Source: Streptomyces griseoloalbus
GTDB taxonomy: Bacteria; Actinomycetota; Actinomycetes; Streptomycetales; Streptomycetaceae
Reading direction: 5' to 3'
DNA: 64,000 bases
Assembly (NCBI GenBank): GCA_014650015.1
Contig: BMUD01000025.1
Span: forward strand, 49,183 to 113,182
The notes under the pieces are model-generated. The model was not told the origin of the DNA. It saw only the letters and a list, made by a program, of their open reading frames with translations, and searched no databases. Below are positions 1 to 9,830 of the stretch, piece by piece (positions within the stretch are counted from its first letter, which is position 1; each line of letters starts with the position of its first letter). Both the position numbers and the translations under genes were made by a program.

Positions 1-534
1 CGCGATCTCGCCGTTGGACAGGCCCTGCGCGACCAGCACCATGACCTCCCGCTCGCGCTCGGTGAGCCGTTCCAGTTCCTTGTGCGCGGGCTGCTTGCCC
101 GCGCTGGGCAGCATCGGCGCGAAGCGGTCCAGGAGCCGGCGGGTGGTGGAGGGGGCGACCACGGCGTCGCCGCTGTGCACCGCGCGGATCGCGGCGAGCA
201 GTTCGCCCGGCGGCACGTCCTTGAGCATGAAGCCGGACGCCCCCGCCTTCAGCCCGGAGAAGGCGTACTCGTCGAGGTCGAAGGTGGTGAGGATCAGCAC
301 CTTCGGCGGGTCGGTGTCCGCACAGATCCTGCGGGTCGCCTCCACGCCGTCGAGCTTGGGCATACGGACGTCCATCAGCACCACGTCGACGGCGGTGGAC
401 CGCAGCGCCTCCAGGGCCTCGACGCCGTTGCCCGCCTCCGCCACGACGTCCATGTCCGGCTGGGCGGCGAGCACCATCCGGAATCCGGTGCGCAGCAGCA
501 CCTGGTCGTCGACGAGCATCACGCGGATCGTCAT
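1..534 (-). CDS. LuxR/NarL-family response regulator (3' end outside the window)
   Basis: The gene starts at ATG 532-534 and runs off the left edge after 178 codons, so the last part of the DNA-binding domain is missing. The receiver domain begins [11 protein letters not shown] and carries the phosphoacceptor aspartate in [14 protein letters not shown] threonine in ILTTFD and a lysine in FMLKDVP complete the active site. A LuxR-type helix-turn-helix starts at [15 protein letters not shown]. It lies 71 bp downstream of a sensor histidine kinase on the same strand and is its probable partner. The kinase is of the HisKA_3 type that normally pairs with NarL/LuxR regulators. The signal sensed cannot be told from sequence. 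Confidence 0.93.
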   Translation of the reverse strand, partial: MTIRVMLVDDQVLLRTGFRMVLAAQPDMDVVAEAGNGVEALEALRSTAVDVVLMDVRMPKLDGVEATRRICADTDPPKVLILTTFDLDEYAFSGLKAGASGFMLKDVPPGELLAAIRAVHSGDAVVAPSTTRRLLDRFAPMLPSAGKQPAHKELERLTEREREVMVLVAQGLSNGEIA

Positions 535-605
535 CGGGGCCTCTTCCGTTCAGCAGGTGGTCTCAAAGGTCGTTACAGGTGTCAACAAAGGGCGCGCGTA
601 GACGT

Positions 606-1808
606 CTAATGCGCTTGTTTGAGCGGCAGCAGGGCACTGATGCGGAATCCTCCGCCGGGGCGCGGACCCGCGTCCAGCGTGCCGCCGACCATGCCGACCC
701 GCTCCCGCATGCCGATCAGGCCGTGGCCCTGGCCGTCGAAGCCGCCCTCCTCGTACAGCTCGTGCGGCGCGCCCTTGCCGTCGTCCTCCACGAGCAGGCC
801 CAGCCCGTCGTCGAAGTACACCAGGCGCACACTGGCACCCACGTCGGAGCCGCCGTGCTTGCGGGTGTTGGTGAGCGCCTCCTGCACGATGCGGTACGCG
901 GTGAGCTCGACACCGCTGGGCAGCGGACGCGGGGTGCCCTCGATCCTGAAGTCCACGGGCAGTCCGGACTGCCGGCACTGCTCGACGAGGTCCTCGATCT
1001 GCTGCACGTCCGGCTGCGGCACGTACTCCCCGGCCTCCTGGTGCTCGCCGGTGCGCAGCACGCCGAGCAGGCGGCGCATCTCGGCGAGGGCCTGGCGGCC
1101 GGTGGAGGAGATGGTCTCCAGGGCCTTCTTCGCCTGGTCGGGGGCGGCGTCGAGGACGTAGGCGGCGCCGTCGGCCTGCACCACCATCACCGACACGTTG
1201 TGCGCGACGACGTCGTGCAGCTCGCGGGCTATCCGGGCGCGTTCGGCGGCGACCGCGACCTTGGACTGTGCCTCGCGCTCCTTCTCCAGCCGGGCGGCGC
1301 GCTCCTCCAGCTGCGCGAAGTACGCGCGGCGGGTGCGGATGGAGTCGCCGAGCACCCAGGCGAGGGCGAACGGCACGGCCTGGAAGATCATTATGGCGAT
1401 GTTGCCCGCCGCGCTCGTGTCGTCGTTGGGCCAGCGCAACTGCGCCAGCGGGGCCGCGCACAGACCGGCGGTCAGCGCGAGGCGGGAGGCCCAGCGGGCA
1501 CCGACCGCCGCGACCGTGTAGACGATCACCAGCAGGGCGAAGTCGGCGGGCAGCGGCGCCACGTCCGTGATCAGCTGGCCCGCGCCCACCGCGACGCCGA
1601 GGATCAGCATCCGCTCGGGCATCCGCCGGCGCAGCGCGGCGACCAGGGACAGCAGCAGCATGACCGGCACGACGAGGGCCGGCAGTTCCGTCCCCTGGGC
1701 CTCCTCCAGGTTCGCTCCGCCGATCACCGAAATCCCGAACAGGACCGCGGCCCAGAAGCCGTCGACCCATGCCGGGTGCCTGCGGAGGAAGTCATAGAGG
1801 CGCTGCAC
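606..1808 (-). CDS. Sensor histidine kinase (HisKA_3 / DesK-NarX type)
   Basis: This 400-residue membrane kinase has about four to five hydrophobic segments in residues 20-155. A short coiled linker follows at about 160-190, then the dimerisation and phosphoacceptor domain with His198 in [11 protein letters not shown]. The HATPase domain follows, with an N-box-like [10 protein letters not shown] and a glycine-rich [11 protein letters not shown]. There is no extracellular sensor domain of note, so sensing is probably by or within the membrane. The GTG start at 1806-1808 is preceded by a TACGCT hexamer only seven bases away, so the transcript may be leaderless. The cognate regulator is the downstream gene. 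Confidence 0.92.
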   Translation of the reverse strand: MQRLYDFLRRHPAWVDGFWAAVLFGISVIGGANLEEAQGTELPALVVPVMLLLSLVAALRRRMPERMLILGVAVGAGQLITDVAPLPADFALLVIVYTVAAVGARWASRLALTAGLCAAPLAQLRWPNDDTSAAGNIAIMIFQAVPFALAWVLGDSIRTRRAYFAQLEERAARLEKEREAQSKVAVAAERARIARELHDVVAHNVSVMVVQADGAAYVLDAAPDQAKKALETISSTGRQALAEMRRLLGVLRTGEHQEAGEYVPQPDVQQIEDLVEQCRQSGLPVDFRIEGTPRPLPSGVELTAYRIVQEALTNTRKHGGSDVGASVRLVYFDDGLGLLVEDDGKGAPHELYEEGGFDGQGHGLIGMRERVGMVGGTLDAGPRPGGGFRISALLPLKQAH

Positions 1809-1949
1809 GTAACCCAGCGTAGGGAAGGGAAATGCGTGCAGGGGTCAACCGGAGGGCCGATCCCCGGTCGGTACGTGTACTCCGCAAGGTGGAGGACCGG
1901 CCTCCCCACCCGCTTAACCTGGGCGGGTGACAGCGGAGACGGCGGGCGC

Positions 1950-2966
1950 GTGGAACCGGTGACGGCAGGGGCCGCGGAAGGCGACTGGCGCGGCTGGCGT
2001 GCGGCGGCCGAGGCCGCCCTGTACGGGCCGGACGGCTTCTACCGCAGGCCCGAGGGTCCGGCCGGGCACTTCCGTACGTCGGTGCACGCCTCCCCGCTGT
2101 TCGCCGCCGCCGTGGCGCGGCTGCTGTGCCGGGTCGACGAGGCGCTGGGGCGGCCCGCGGTGCTCGACTTCGTGGACATGGCGGCCGGACGCGGCGAACT
2201 GGTCACCGGCGTGCTCGCCGCGCTGCCCGCCGACGTGGCGGCACGCGCGCGTGCCCGCGCCGTCGACCTCGCCGGGCGTCCCGCCGGACTCGATCACCGG
2301 ATCGAGTGGCGCACCGAACCCCCGGAGCGGATCACGGGGCTGCTCTTCGCCAACGAGTGGCTGGACAACGTGCCCGTCGAGGTCGTCGAGGTGGACTCCG
2401 CCGGCGTACCCCGGCTGGTGCTGGTGCGGGCGGACGGGACGGAACGGCTCGGGGAGCCGGTCTCGGGCGCGGAGGCCGAGTGGCTGGCACGGTGGTGGCC
2501 GCTGGGGGCGCGGGAGGGGCTGCGCGCGGAGATCGGGCTGCCCCGGGACCGGGCCTGGGCGGCGGCGGCAGGAACGCTCGCGCGGGGGCTCGCCGTCGCC
2601 GTGGACTACGCGCACACGGCCGGCGCGCGCCCGCCGTTCGGGACGCTCACGGCGTTCCGGGAGGGGCGGGAGACGACGCCCGTGCCGGACGGGTCGTGCG
2701 ACCTCACGGCCCATGTCGCCCTGGACGCGTGCGCCACGGCCTGCGCGCTTCCCGGCGCACGCCTGCTGCCGCAACGCGAGGCCCTGCGCGCCCTGGGGCT
2801 CAGCGGCGCACGCCCCCCGCTCGCGCTGGCGTCCACCGACCCCGCCGGGTACGTACGCGCCCTCGCGAGCGCCGGAGAGGCCGCCGAACTCACCGCGCCG
2901 GGCGGGCTCGGCGACTTCGGGTGGCTGGTGCAGCCGGTGGGAATCGCCGACGTGCTCGGCGGTTGA
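1950..2966 (+). CDS. MidA/NDUFAF7-type SAM-dependent methyltransferase
   Basis: This 338-residue protein starts at GTG 1950, with GGAG 11 bases upstream; GTG 1959 is an alternative. A SAM-binding glycine-rich loop lies in [14 protein letters not shown], and [19 protein letters not shown] resembles the family signature in which a buried Asn/Gln-Glu-aromatic-Asp motif is followed by a Pro-Val pair. These features fit the Methyltransf_28 (DUF185/MidA) family. Its mitochondrial member NDUFAF7 dimethylates an arginine of NDUFS2, the NuoD subunit of complex I. The gene is convergent, 12 bp apart, with a NuoD-like gene, which makes that protein an attractive substrate. Family assignment is by motif only and the substrate is inferred. 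Confidence 0.72.
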   Translation: MEPVTAGAAEGDWRGWRAAAEAALYGPDGFYRRPEGPAGHFRTSVHASPLFAAAVARLLCRVDEALGRPAVLDFVDMAAGRGELVTGVLAALPADVAARARARAVDLAGRPAGLDHRIEWRTEPPERITGLLFANEWLDNVPVEVVEVDSAGVPRLVLVRADGTERLGEPVSGAEAEWLARWWPLGAREGLRAEIGLPRDRAWAAAAGTLARGLAVAVDYAHTAGARPPFGTLTAFREGRETTPVPDGSCDLTAHVALDACATACALPGARLLPQREALRALGLSGARPPLALASTDPAGYVRALASAGEAAELTAPGGLGDFGWLVQPVGIADVLGG

Positions 2967-2981
2967 CCCCGGCCGGGGTCA
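2964..2981. terminator. Palindrome spanning both convergent stop codons
   Basis: The 18-base perfect palindrome TGACCCCGGCCGGGGTCA contains the TGA of the methyltransferase gene at its left end and the TGA of the opposite nuoD-like gene at its right end. It can form a short GC-rich hairpin in both transcripts and may act as a compact bidirectional terminator. There is no T-run. Confidence 0.55.
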
Positions 2982-4130
2982 CTTGTCGATGTCGCCCACC
3001 ACGAAGAACATCGACCCCAGGATCGCCACCATGTCCGCGACCAGCGTCCCCGGCAGCAGCTCGGTGAGCGCCTGGATGTTGTTGTAGGACGCCGAGCGCA
3101 GCTTCAGCCGGTACGGGGTCTTCTCGCCCTTGCTGACCAGGTAGTAGCCGTTGATGCCGAGCGGGTTCTCGGTCCAGGCGTACGTGTGCCCCTCGGGCGC
3201 CTTGAGGACCTTGGGGAGCCGCTGGTTGACCGGGCCCGGGGGCAGCTCGGCGAGCCGGTCGAGGCAGGCCTCGGCGAGGTCGAGGGCGTTGTGGGTCTGC
3301 TCCAGGAGGCACTCGAAGCGGGCGAGACAGTCGCCCTCCTCGCGGGTCACCACCTTCAGGACGTCGCCCAGTTCGCCGTAGGCGAGGTACGGCTCGTCGC
3401 GGCGCAGGTCGAAGTCGACGCCCGAGCCGCGCGCGATCGGCCCGCTCACGCCGTACCCGTGCACGGCCTCGGGGGACAGCACGCCGACGCCGCGCGTGCG
3501 GCCCCGGAAGATCTCGTTGCCGAGCACCAGGTCGTCGAAGCGGTCCATGCGGGAGCGCACATCGGCGACGGCGCCGCGCGCGCGTGTGGTCCATCCCGCC
3601 GGCAGGTCCTCCTTGAGGCCGCCCACGCGGTTGAACATGTAGTGCATGCGCCCGCCGGAGACCTCCTCCATGACGTGCTGGAGTTCCTCGCGCTCCCGGA
3701 AGGCGTAGAAGATCGGGGTGATGCCGCCGAGTTCCAGCGGATAGGAGCCGAGGAACATCAGGTGGTTGAGCACCCGGTTCAGCTCCGCGAGGAGCGTGCG
3801 CAGCCACACCGCGCGCTCGGGGACCTCCATGCCGAGCATCCGCTCCACGGCGAGGACCACGCCCAGCTCGTTGGAGAAGGCCGACAGCCAGTCGTGGCGG
3901 TTGGCCAGCATGATGATCTGGCGGTAGTCGCGGGCCTCGAACAGTTTCTCCGCGCCCCGGTGCATATAGCCGATCACGGGCTCCGCGCGGGTGATGCGCT
4001 CACCGTCCAGGAGGAGCTTCAGCCGCAGCACGCCGTGCGTGGACGGGTGCTGGGGCCCGATGTTGAGCACCATGTCGGTGCTCTCCGCCGCGCCGCCGAT
4101 ACCGACCATGGTCTCCGTCGTAGGAGTCAT
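2979..4130 (-). CDS. nuoD: NADH-quinone oxidoreductase subunit D-like protein (orphan paralogue)
   Basis: The 383-residue protein is clearly of the NuoD/49-kDa family: [13 protein letters not shown] near the N-terminus, [20 protein letters not shown] and the typical C-terminal end VVGDIDK. No other complex I gene is present in the window, so this is a stand-alone copy. Arg78 (in ANRHDWLS) aligns, from memory of the Thermus Nqo4 sequence, with the arginine dimethylated in mammalian complex I. The quinone-site tyrosine of that loop appears to be Trp81. His32 of the STHGVL motif is kept. ATG 4128-4130 is used; an in-frame GTG at 4134-4136 is better spaced from AGGAG and is the main alternative. 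Confidence 0.9.
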   Translation of the reverse strand: MTPTTETMVGIGGAAESTDMVLNIGPQHPSTHGVLRLKLLLDGERITRAEPVIGYMHRGAEKLFEARDYRQIIMLANRHDWLSAFSNELGVVLAVERMLGMEVPERAVWLRTLLAELNRVLNHLMFLGSYPLELGGITPIFYAFREREELQHVMEEVSGGRMHYMFNRVGGLKEDLPAGWTTRARGAVADVRSRMDRFDDLVLGNEIFRGRTRGVGVLSPEAVHGYGVSGPIARGSGVDFDLRRDEPYLAYGELGDVLKVVTREEGDCLARFECLLEQTHNALDLAEACLDRLAELPPGPVNQRLPKVLKAPEGHTYAWTENPLGINGYYLVSKGEKTPYRLKLRSASYNNIQALTELLPGTLVADMVAILGSMFFVVGDIDK

Positions 4131-4161
4131 GAACACAGTCTCTCCTACGTACGCTGGCCTC

Positions 4162-4725
4162 ATGGAGACGGGGAGCCCGCACGACACGGGGACAGCGGGA
4201 ACGGGCGGGCACGCGGAGGCGTCCGGTGGCGCGCAGACGCGGGGGCCGGTGGTCCCGGGGGACGAGCCGGTGTGGATCGCGCTGCCGCCGGGGCTGCTGA
4301 AGGTGCGGCGGCTGATGCTGGCGGTGTGGCTGGGGCTGCTGACCCTGGCCACCGGGCTGGTGCCGGGGCTGCTGGCCGGGCCCGTCTGGGCCGCCTTCGC
4401 GGTGCTGCCGCTGGCCCTGCTGATCTGGGGCTGGGTGCTGCTGGAGCGGAACTGGCGGTCCTGGCGGTACGCGGAGCGCGCCGACGACCTGCTGATCAGC
4501 CGGGGCGTGCTGTGGCGCAAGGAGACGGTGGTGCCGTACGGGCGGATGCAGCTGGTCGAGGTCACCTCGGGGCCCGTCGAACGGCACTTCGGGCTGGCCA
4601 GTGTGCAGCTGCACACGGCGGCCGCGGCGACCGACGCCACCATCCCCGGCCTCGAGCCGGCCGAGGCGGAACGGCTGCGCGACCGGCTCACGGAGCTCGG
4701 CGAGGCCCGATCGGCGGGGCTGTGA
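4162..4725 (+). CDS. PH-domain (bPH2/YdbS-type) membrane protein
   Basis: This 187-residue protein has a Gly/Thr-rich N-terminus, then two hydrophobic segments at about residues 50-95. A bacterial pleckstrin-homology-like domain follows, recognisable from [20 protein letters not shown] followed by GRMQLVEV and [11 protein letters not shown]. It is divergent from the nuoD-like gene. It overlaps the next gene, also PH-domain, by the sequence GTGA, so the pair is translationally coupled. The arrangement matches the YdbS/YdbT pairs found across Gram-positive bacteria, which act in the membrane. Their biochemical role is not settled. Confidence 0.85.
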   Translation: METGSPHDTGTAGTGGHAEASGGAQTRGPVVPGDEPVWIALPPGLLKVRRLMLAVWLGLLTLATGLVPGLLAGPVWAAFAVLPLALLIWGWVLLERNWRSWRYAERADDLLISRGVLWRKETVVPYGRMQLVEVTSGPVERHFGLASVQLHTAAAATDATIPGLEPAEAERLRDRLTELGEARSAGL

Positions 4726-6056
4726 CGTCCCCGGACGTCCACGAGGGCGTCTGCGGGCGGCCGCCCGTCACCGAGCGGCGGCTGCACCCCGTCACGCCGC
4801 TCAGACGGGCGTGGGCGCCCGTCGCGGTGCTGATCGGGTGGGCGCTGCACGACCCCGACCAGGCGCAGCGCCAGCTCGCCCGGCTGACGACGACCACCCT
4901 GCTGCTCGCCCTGGCCGTGCTCATCCCGGCCGCCGCCCTCTACGGATTCCTGACCTGGTGGTACACCCACTTCGCGGTGACCGAGAGCGAACTGCGCATT
5001 CGTACCGGACTGCTGTTCCGGCGCACCGCGCACATCCGGCTGGAGCGGATCCAGGCCATCGACGTCACCCAGCCGCTGCTCGCGCGGGTCGCGGGCGTGG
5101 CGAAACTCAAACTCGACGTCATAGGGACCGACAAGAAGGACGAGCTCGCCTTCCTGGGCGCCGACGAGGCGCGGGCGCTGCGCGCGGAGCTCCTCGCGCG
5201 GGCGGCGGGTTTCGCACCGGAGACCGCGCACGAGGTCGGCGAGGCGCCGTCCCGGGAGATGCTGCGGGTGCCGCCGGGCGTCCTCGCCGTCTCCCTCGTG
5301 CTCACCGGCGCGACCTGGGGCTGGCTCCTCGTCGCCGCCGTGGTGGTGCCGCTGCTGTGGATGGCCACCCACAGCCTGTGGACCGTGCTCGCCGCGGCCG
5401 TGCCGCTGCTCGGCGCGGCGGGCGCGAGCAGTGTGGGCCGGTTCGTCGCCGAGTACGACTGGACCCTCGGCGAGTCGCCGGACGGACTGCGCATCGACCA
5501 CGGGCTGCTGGACCGGGCGCACGAGACGGTCCCACCGGGGCGCGTGCAGACCGTGCGGCTCGTCGAGCCGCTGCTGTGGCGGCGGCGCGGCTGGGTACGC
5601 GTGGAGCTCGACGTGGCGGGGTCGTCCAACTCCCTGCTGCTGCCGGTCGCTCCGCGCGAGATCGCCGAGTCGGTCGTCGCGCGGGTGCTGCCCGGGGTGA
5701 GTGTGCCGCCGCGCGAGGCGATCGGCCGCCCGCCGCGACGCGCGCGGTGGTGCGTGCCGGTGTGGTGGCGCGGCTACGGGCTGGCCGTCACCGACGCGGT
5801 GTTCGCGGCCCGCCACGGGCTGCTGCGGCGCAGCCTGTCCCTGGTGCCGCACGCCAAGGTGCAGAGCGTACGGCTGGTCCAGGGCCCCTGGCAGCGGGCC
5901 CGGGGCGTCGCCGACGTGCATGTGGACACCGGCGCGAACAAGTCGGTCACGGCCCGCCTCCGGGACGCCGACGAGGCGGCGGACCTGTTGCGGGCCCAGG
6001 CGGAGAGGTCCCGCACGGGCCGCGGGGACGCCCGCCCGGACCGCTGGATGGCGTGA
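4722..6056 (+). CDS. Multi-PH-domain (YdbT-type) membrane protein
   Basis: This 444-residue partner of the preceding gene starts at GTG 4722 within the previous stop codon. Two membrane-spanning pairs are visible, around residues 45-80 and 190-235. They are separated by PH-like units with repeated motifs: [20 protein letters not shown] with LERIQAIDV, a degenerate central unit, and a C-terminal [20 protein letters not shown]. Three PH units in one chain are typical of YdbT. It ends just before a strong hairpin, so the two PH genes form an operon of their own. Molecular function is unknown. Confidence 0.85.
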   Translation: MTSPDVHEGVCGRPPVTERRLHPVTPLRRAWAPVAVLIGWALHDPDQAQRQLARLTTTTLLLALAVLIPAAALYGFLTWWYTHFAVTESELRIRTGLLFRRTAHIRLERIQAIDVTQPLLARVAGVAKLKLDVIGTDKKDELAFLGADEARALRAELLARAAGFAPETAHEVGEAPSREMLRVPPGVLAVSLVLTGATWGWLLVAAVVVPLLWMATHSLWTVLAAAVPLLGAAGASSVGRFVAEYDWTLGESPDGLRIDHGLLDRAHETVPPGRVQTVRLVEPLLWRRRGWVRVELDVAGSSNSLLLPVAPREIAESVVARVLPGVSVPPREAIGRPPRRARWCVPVWWRGYGLAVTDAVFAARHGLLRRSLSLVPHAKVQSVRLVQGPWQRARGVADVHVDTGANKSVTARLRDADEAADLLRAQAERSRTGRGDARPDRWMA

Positions 6057-6066
6057 GAAGAACGCC

Positions 6067-6103
6067 GACGGGGCCCCGCGCGGTGTGTGCGCGGGGCCCC
6101 GTC
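6067..6103. terminator. Perfect 15-bp stem terminator
   Basis: GACGGGGCCCCGCGC (6067-6081) and its exact complement (6089-6103) are separated by a 7-base loop. The hairpin sits between two convergent genes, 10 bases after the stop of the PH-domain gene and 25 bases after the stop of the opposite gene, and so probably serves both. Confidence 0.8.
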
Positions 6104-6128
6104 GGGTGTGGCCGGTGGTCCGGGACCG

Positions 6129-7460
6129 TCAGGACGCCGCGCTGCGCAGGCCCTGGACGTCGATGTGCTCCGTCTCGTCGTGTGCGGTCAGGTCGATGAC
6201 CTGACCGATGCCGCGCGCGTCCTCGTCGGCGGGCTTGAACCCCGCCTCGGCCTCGGCCTTGTGCAGCGCGAGCGCCTCCTGGCCGACGACATCGGCGAGG
6301 TCCTCGTTCTGGACGGCGTCCAGGCCGGACCCTCCCGTGTCCTTCTTCGTCCCGAAGAAGTCGAACCCGCCCTCGGACACCTGCCGCCGTGCGGGCGCGG
6401 TCGGCGGTACGACGGCCACCGCGGTGGGCACGGTGAAGTGTCCGGAGGCCTGCCGCACGGGCTGGGCCGCGGGAGCGTCCGCCGCGGGGGAGGCGGCCGT
6501 GCGCTCGTGATCGCCGACCGCCTCGGACCGCCCCTCGGCGTCGTCCTCCTGCGCCGGCTTTGGCTTGGACTTCTTCGTGGGCTCGGGGCCGTCGTCCTCG
6601 GGGCTGCCGTCACCCTTCGAGGGGCCGTTCCGCTTCGGGGAGCGCTCGGCCCCGGCCGCAGCACCGGCCGCCCGGTCGGCGTCCGCGGTCCGCGCGGCCC
6701 GGTCGGCGGTGGCCTTCTCCGCCGGGCCGACGGCGTCGGCGCCGTCCCCGGGGTTCTGGTCCGTGGCGTCCCCGGCATTCCCGTCCGCGGCTGCCCCGGC
6801 GTCCCCGGCGAGCCGCGCCAGTGCCCCGTCGGCCCGCAGGTACAGCTTGGACCCCTCCGGCGAGAAGACCGCCGGAGCCGTCGGCTCCGCCTGGGCAGCG
6901 GTCTCGTTCCCGCTCGCCGCCACCGTCTCCGTCCCGGGTGCCCCCGCGGGTGCCTCCGCGTCGGATGCCGTCGACGGCCCCGCCGGCAGCGCGGGGGCCG
7001 GAACGGCGGCCTCTATCTCGAGCACCCGGCGTTCCTCCAGGGCGCTCGCCCGGTCGACCTCCGCCGCGGCGTACCGCCGCAGCAGCGCCGCGTGTTCGTT
7101 GCGCAGTCCCGCGAGTTCGGCGCGCTTGGCGCGCAGCCGCTGCTCCAGCTTCGTCCGCAGCTCGCGCGACTCCTCGAGGTCCGACTCCAATTCGGCGACC
7201 CGCTCCTCGAAACGCCACTCGTCACTCGCACGCGCGCGCGTGAGATCGGCGACGCGTTTGCCCGCCTGGGTGTCCCAGTGCCGCATGACGACGGCGCCGG
7301 CCACCGCCGTGGCCGCGGCGGCCGCGGCCAGGACGCGAAGCACCATCGGTTGCGTGAACACCCAGGGCCCCAGGGCGCAGACGAGGGAGACGCCCGCGAT
7401 CGCCGACGGGGGCAGCATCCTGTGCAGGGGCGGGGAATGACGGTGACGTCCACGTGGCAT
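6129..7460 (-). CDS. Membrane-anchored coiled-coil protein of unknown function
   Basis: The protein has 443 residues from ATG 7458-7460. A basic N-terminus (MPRGRHRHSPPLHR) precedes two hydrophobic segments at about 20-55. A charged, heptad-like coiled coil follows at about 65-145 (for example VAELESDLEESRELRTKLEQ). The rest is a long Ala/Pro/Glu-rich, probably disordered region ending in a short conserved-looking tail with VIDLTAHDETEHID. This is a cytoplasmic scaffold-like design anchored by its N-terminus. I do not recognise a named family. The start is uncertain because no good ribosome-binding site is seen; an upstream in-frame ATG at 7535 adds 25 residues. Confidence 0.7.
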   Translation of the reverse strand: MPRGRHRHSPPLHRMLPPSAIAGVSLVCALGPWVFTQPMVLRVLAAAAAATAVAGAVVMRHWDTQAGKRVADLTRARASDEWRFEERVAELESDLEESRELRTKLEQRLRAKRAELAGLRNEHAALLRRYAAAEVDRASALEERRVLEIEAAVPAPALPAGPSTASDAEAPAGAPGTETVAASGNETAAQAEPTAPAVFSPEGSKLYLRADGALARLAGDAGAAADGNAGDATDQNPGDGADAVGPAEKATADRAARTADADRAAGAAAGAERSPKRNGPSKGDGSPEDDGPEPTKKSKPKPAQEDDAEGRSEAVGDHERTAASPAADAPAAQPVRQASGHFTVPTAVAVVPPTAPARRQVSEGGFDFFGTKKDTGGSGLDAVQNEDLADVVGQEALALHKAEAEAGFKPADEDARGIGQVIDLTAHDETEHIDVQGLRSAAS

Positions 7461-7771
7461 GGCCAGAAACTTACCGCGCGTAGGCGAATGATGGTGCCCC
7501 GCCCCGTAAAAACAAAGCCACACCGAGGGTTTCACAGGGCATCAGGGAACTCGACTCAAGCGCGAATAGACACATTGCCCAATTTCATCAAGATCATTTC
7601 ATCACCGGACCGTCTTCCGAAGGCGCTTCCGGACATGGTCGCGAAGACGGTGAAGTCGCTTTCGCCGCATTCCACTTCCGTATGTCCGCACCACCGGACC
7701 GCCCGTCCGGACAACCACCCGCACGGAGGGAACCTCCGCCCCGGGGACTCCGTCCTAGAGGGCGCAATACG

Positions 7772-9720
7772 ATGTCTGTCAGGACGGATGAGGACATGGC
7801 GGGCAGAGCACCGAACCCCACGGCCCGACCACGTGACGCCGCGGTGGCACGGGACGTCCGGACGGTACGCCGCCGGCTGCGCGGACCGCGCCCCGAGACG
7901 GTCCCCGTCCTCGCCGGCCGGGCGTGCGCCCTGGCGGGCCTCCTCGACGTCGCCGCGGGCGTCCTGCCCCGCTTCCGGCACAGCCGTATGCACGCCGTCG
8001 CCGAGGTGCCGCCCGGCGCGCTCGGCCCGTCCGCGGCCGCCCTCGCGCTCAGCGCCGGCGTGCTGTTGCTGCTGCTCGCGCACGGACTCGAGCGGGGCGA
8101 GCGCCGGGCCTGGCGGGCCGCCGTCGTCCTGCTGCCGGCCGGCGCGGTCGCCCAGTTCGCCTACCGCCACTCCCTCCTGGGCGTCCTGATCACGCTGGTG
8201 GTGCTCGCGCCCCTGCTGCGCCACCGCGACCGGTTCTCGGCGCTGCCCGTCCCGCGCGGCAGGGGGCGGGCGCTCGCCGCCTTCGTGCTCATGGGTGCCG
8301 GTTCGCTGCTGCTGGGGCTGGTCGTGGTCAACGCCCACCCCGGCCCGCTGGTCGGTGATCCCAGCCTGGCCGACCGCCTCACCCACGCGCTGTACGGCCT
8401 GATCGGCGTCGAGGGCCCGGTCGACTACCGGGGCGACGCCTCCCGGACGGTCGCCTTCTCCCTGGGCGCGCTCGGTCTGCTCACCACCGTCACCACCGTC
8501 TGCCTGGCCCTCCGGCCCGGACACCCGGCCGCCCGCCTCACCGAGGACGACGCGACGCGGCTGCGTACCCTGCTCGCCCGGCACGGCTCCCAGGACTCCC
8601 CCGGCCGGTTCGCGCTGCGCCGTGACCAGGCTGTCGTCTTCTCCCCCAGCGGCAAGGCGGCGGTCACCTATCGCGTGGTCCGTGGGGTCATGCTGGCCGG
8701 CGGCGACCCGGTCGGGGACGTCGAGGCGTGGCCCGGCGCCATCGAACGCTTCATGGACGAGGCCAGAGCCCGCTCCTGGACCCCCGCCGTCATGGGCTGC
8801 TCGGAGGCCGGCCGCGAGGTGTGGGCCCGGGAGACCGGGCTGGACGCCCTGCCACTGGGCGACGAGGCGGTGGTGGACGTCGCGGATTTCTCCCCCGCCG
8901 GCCGCTCGATGCGCACCGCGCGCCGGAGGGTGCAGCGCATCGAACGGGCCGGCCACCGGATCCGGGTACGACGTCTCCGTGACTTCGGCGAGGCCGAGCC
9001 GGAGCGGATCCGCCGCGCCGCCGACGCCCGGCGCGGCACCGGCGCCGAACGCGGTCTCTCCCCCCGCCGACCCGCGTCGGCGACCCGGCGGACGGCGACT
9101 GTCTCGTCGCCACCGCGCACAGAGGTGAAGGGGCGGCACACAGCGGCTCAGGCAGGACGGTGGTGGCCGACGGACGGGCGGAGACCGAGCCGGGCTCCCA
9201 CGGCGACCTGAAGGCGATCCGGCACTGCGTCCCGTGGGACACCGACGGCGCCCTCACCGGACCTGATGCGCCCTCACCGGCCCTGATGCGCCGTGACCGC
9301 CCGGCCGGCCGGCCCGGGGACCAACGAGCCGCTGATCGTGACCGCGCCCCGAACCGCACCCGGCATTCGGCATCGCGCGCGTCCCGCTCGATTTCGCCCG
9401 TTCCGCTCGTCACCCGCACGGCGAGAAGCCCGACGCGGGGCCGGCGCTCCAAGCCCCACGCGAACTGCCGGTCTTTCTTTCCCGCTGGTTCCGGATCGAA
9501 TCCCCGGACACGTTCGACACCCCGTTCCGGTCGCGCCGGGAACCGCGTTCCATGGTCCACCGCGCCGTGGCCGACCGGCCGCGCGCCGACTCCTCCGCAA
9601 TGCATACGGCGAGGTTTCGTCAATCCCGCCCCGCGCGTTCCCGTTTCGTGCGCCGCCGCCCGTCCGCGCCGCGTCCCCGCACCCACCGGACGACGGCGGA
9701 ACGCCCCCCGACCTGGCGGA
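7772..9720 (+). pseudogene. Decayed lysyl-phosphatidylglycerol synthase-like (DUF2156) gene
   Basis: From ATG 7772 the frame encodes an N-terminal membrane domain (about five hydrophobic segments) and the first half of a DUF2156/MprF-type transferase domain. It then loses register near 9060 and stops at 9211. The remaining half is still legible, but in other frames: GDPADGDCLVATAHRGE (frame of 9073), GPGTNEPLIV (about 9307, next frame), GIARVPLDFA and PVFLSRWFRIES (9369-9500, third frame) and GFVNP (about 9618, again shifted). At least four frame changes plus missing residues show decay, not one sequencing slip. The truncated 479-residue frame 7772-9211 might still be translated but lacks the end of its catalytic domain. 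Confidence 0.8.
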
Positions 9721-9830
9721 AAACATCACCCGCGCGGCCCGACGCACGCGCGCGGGCATCGTCGTGAGGCCGCGTGCGCCCCGCCGGGCCGGGCGCACCC
9801 CGGTCGCTCCCGGGGGCCTACGCTGAACAT

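Noticed and set aside
7772-9211. The truncated membrane protein as a complete gene
   Set aside because: Recognisable DUF2156 sequence continues for about 500 bases in other frames, so the stop at 9211 is a consequence of frameshifts.
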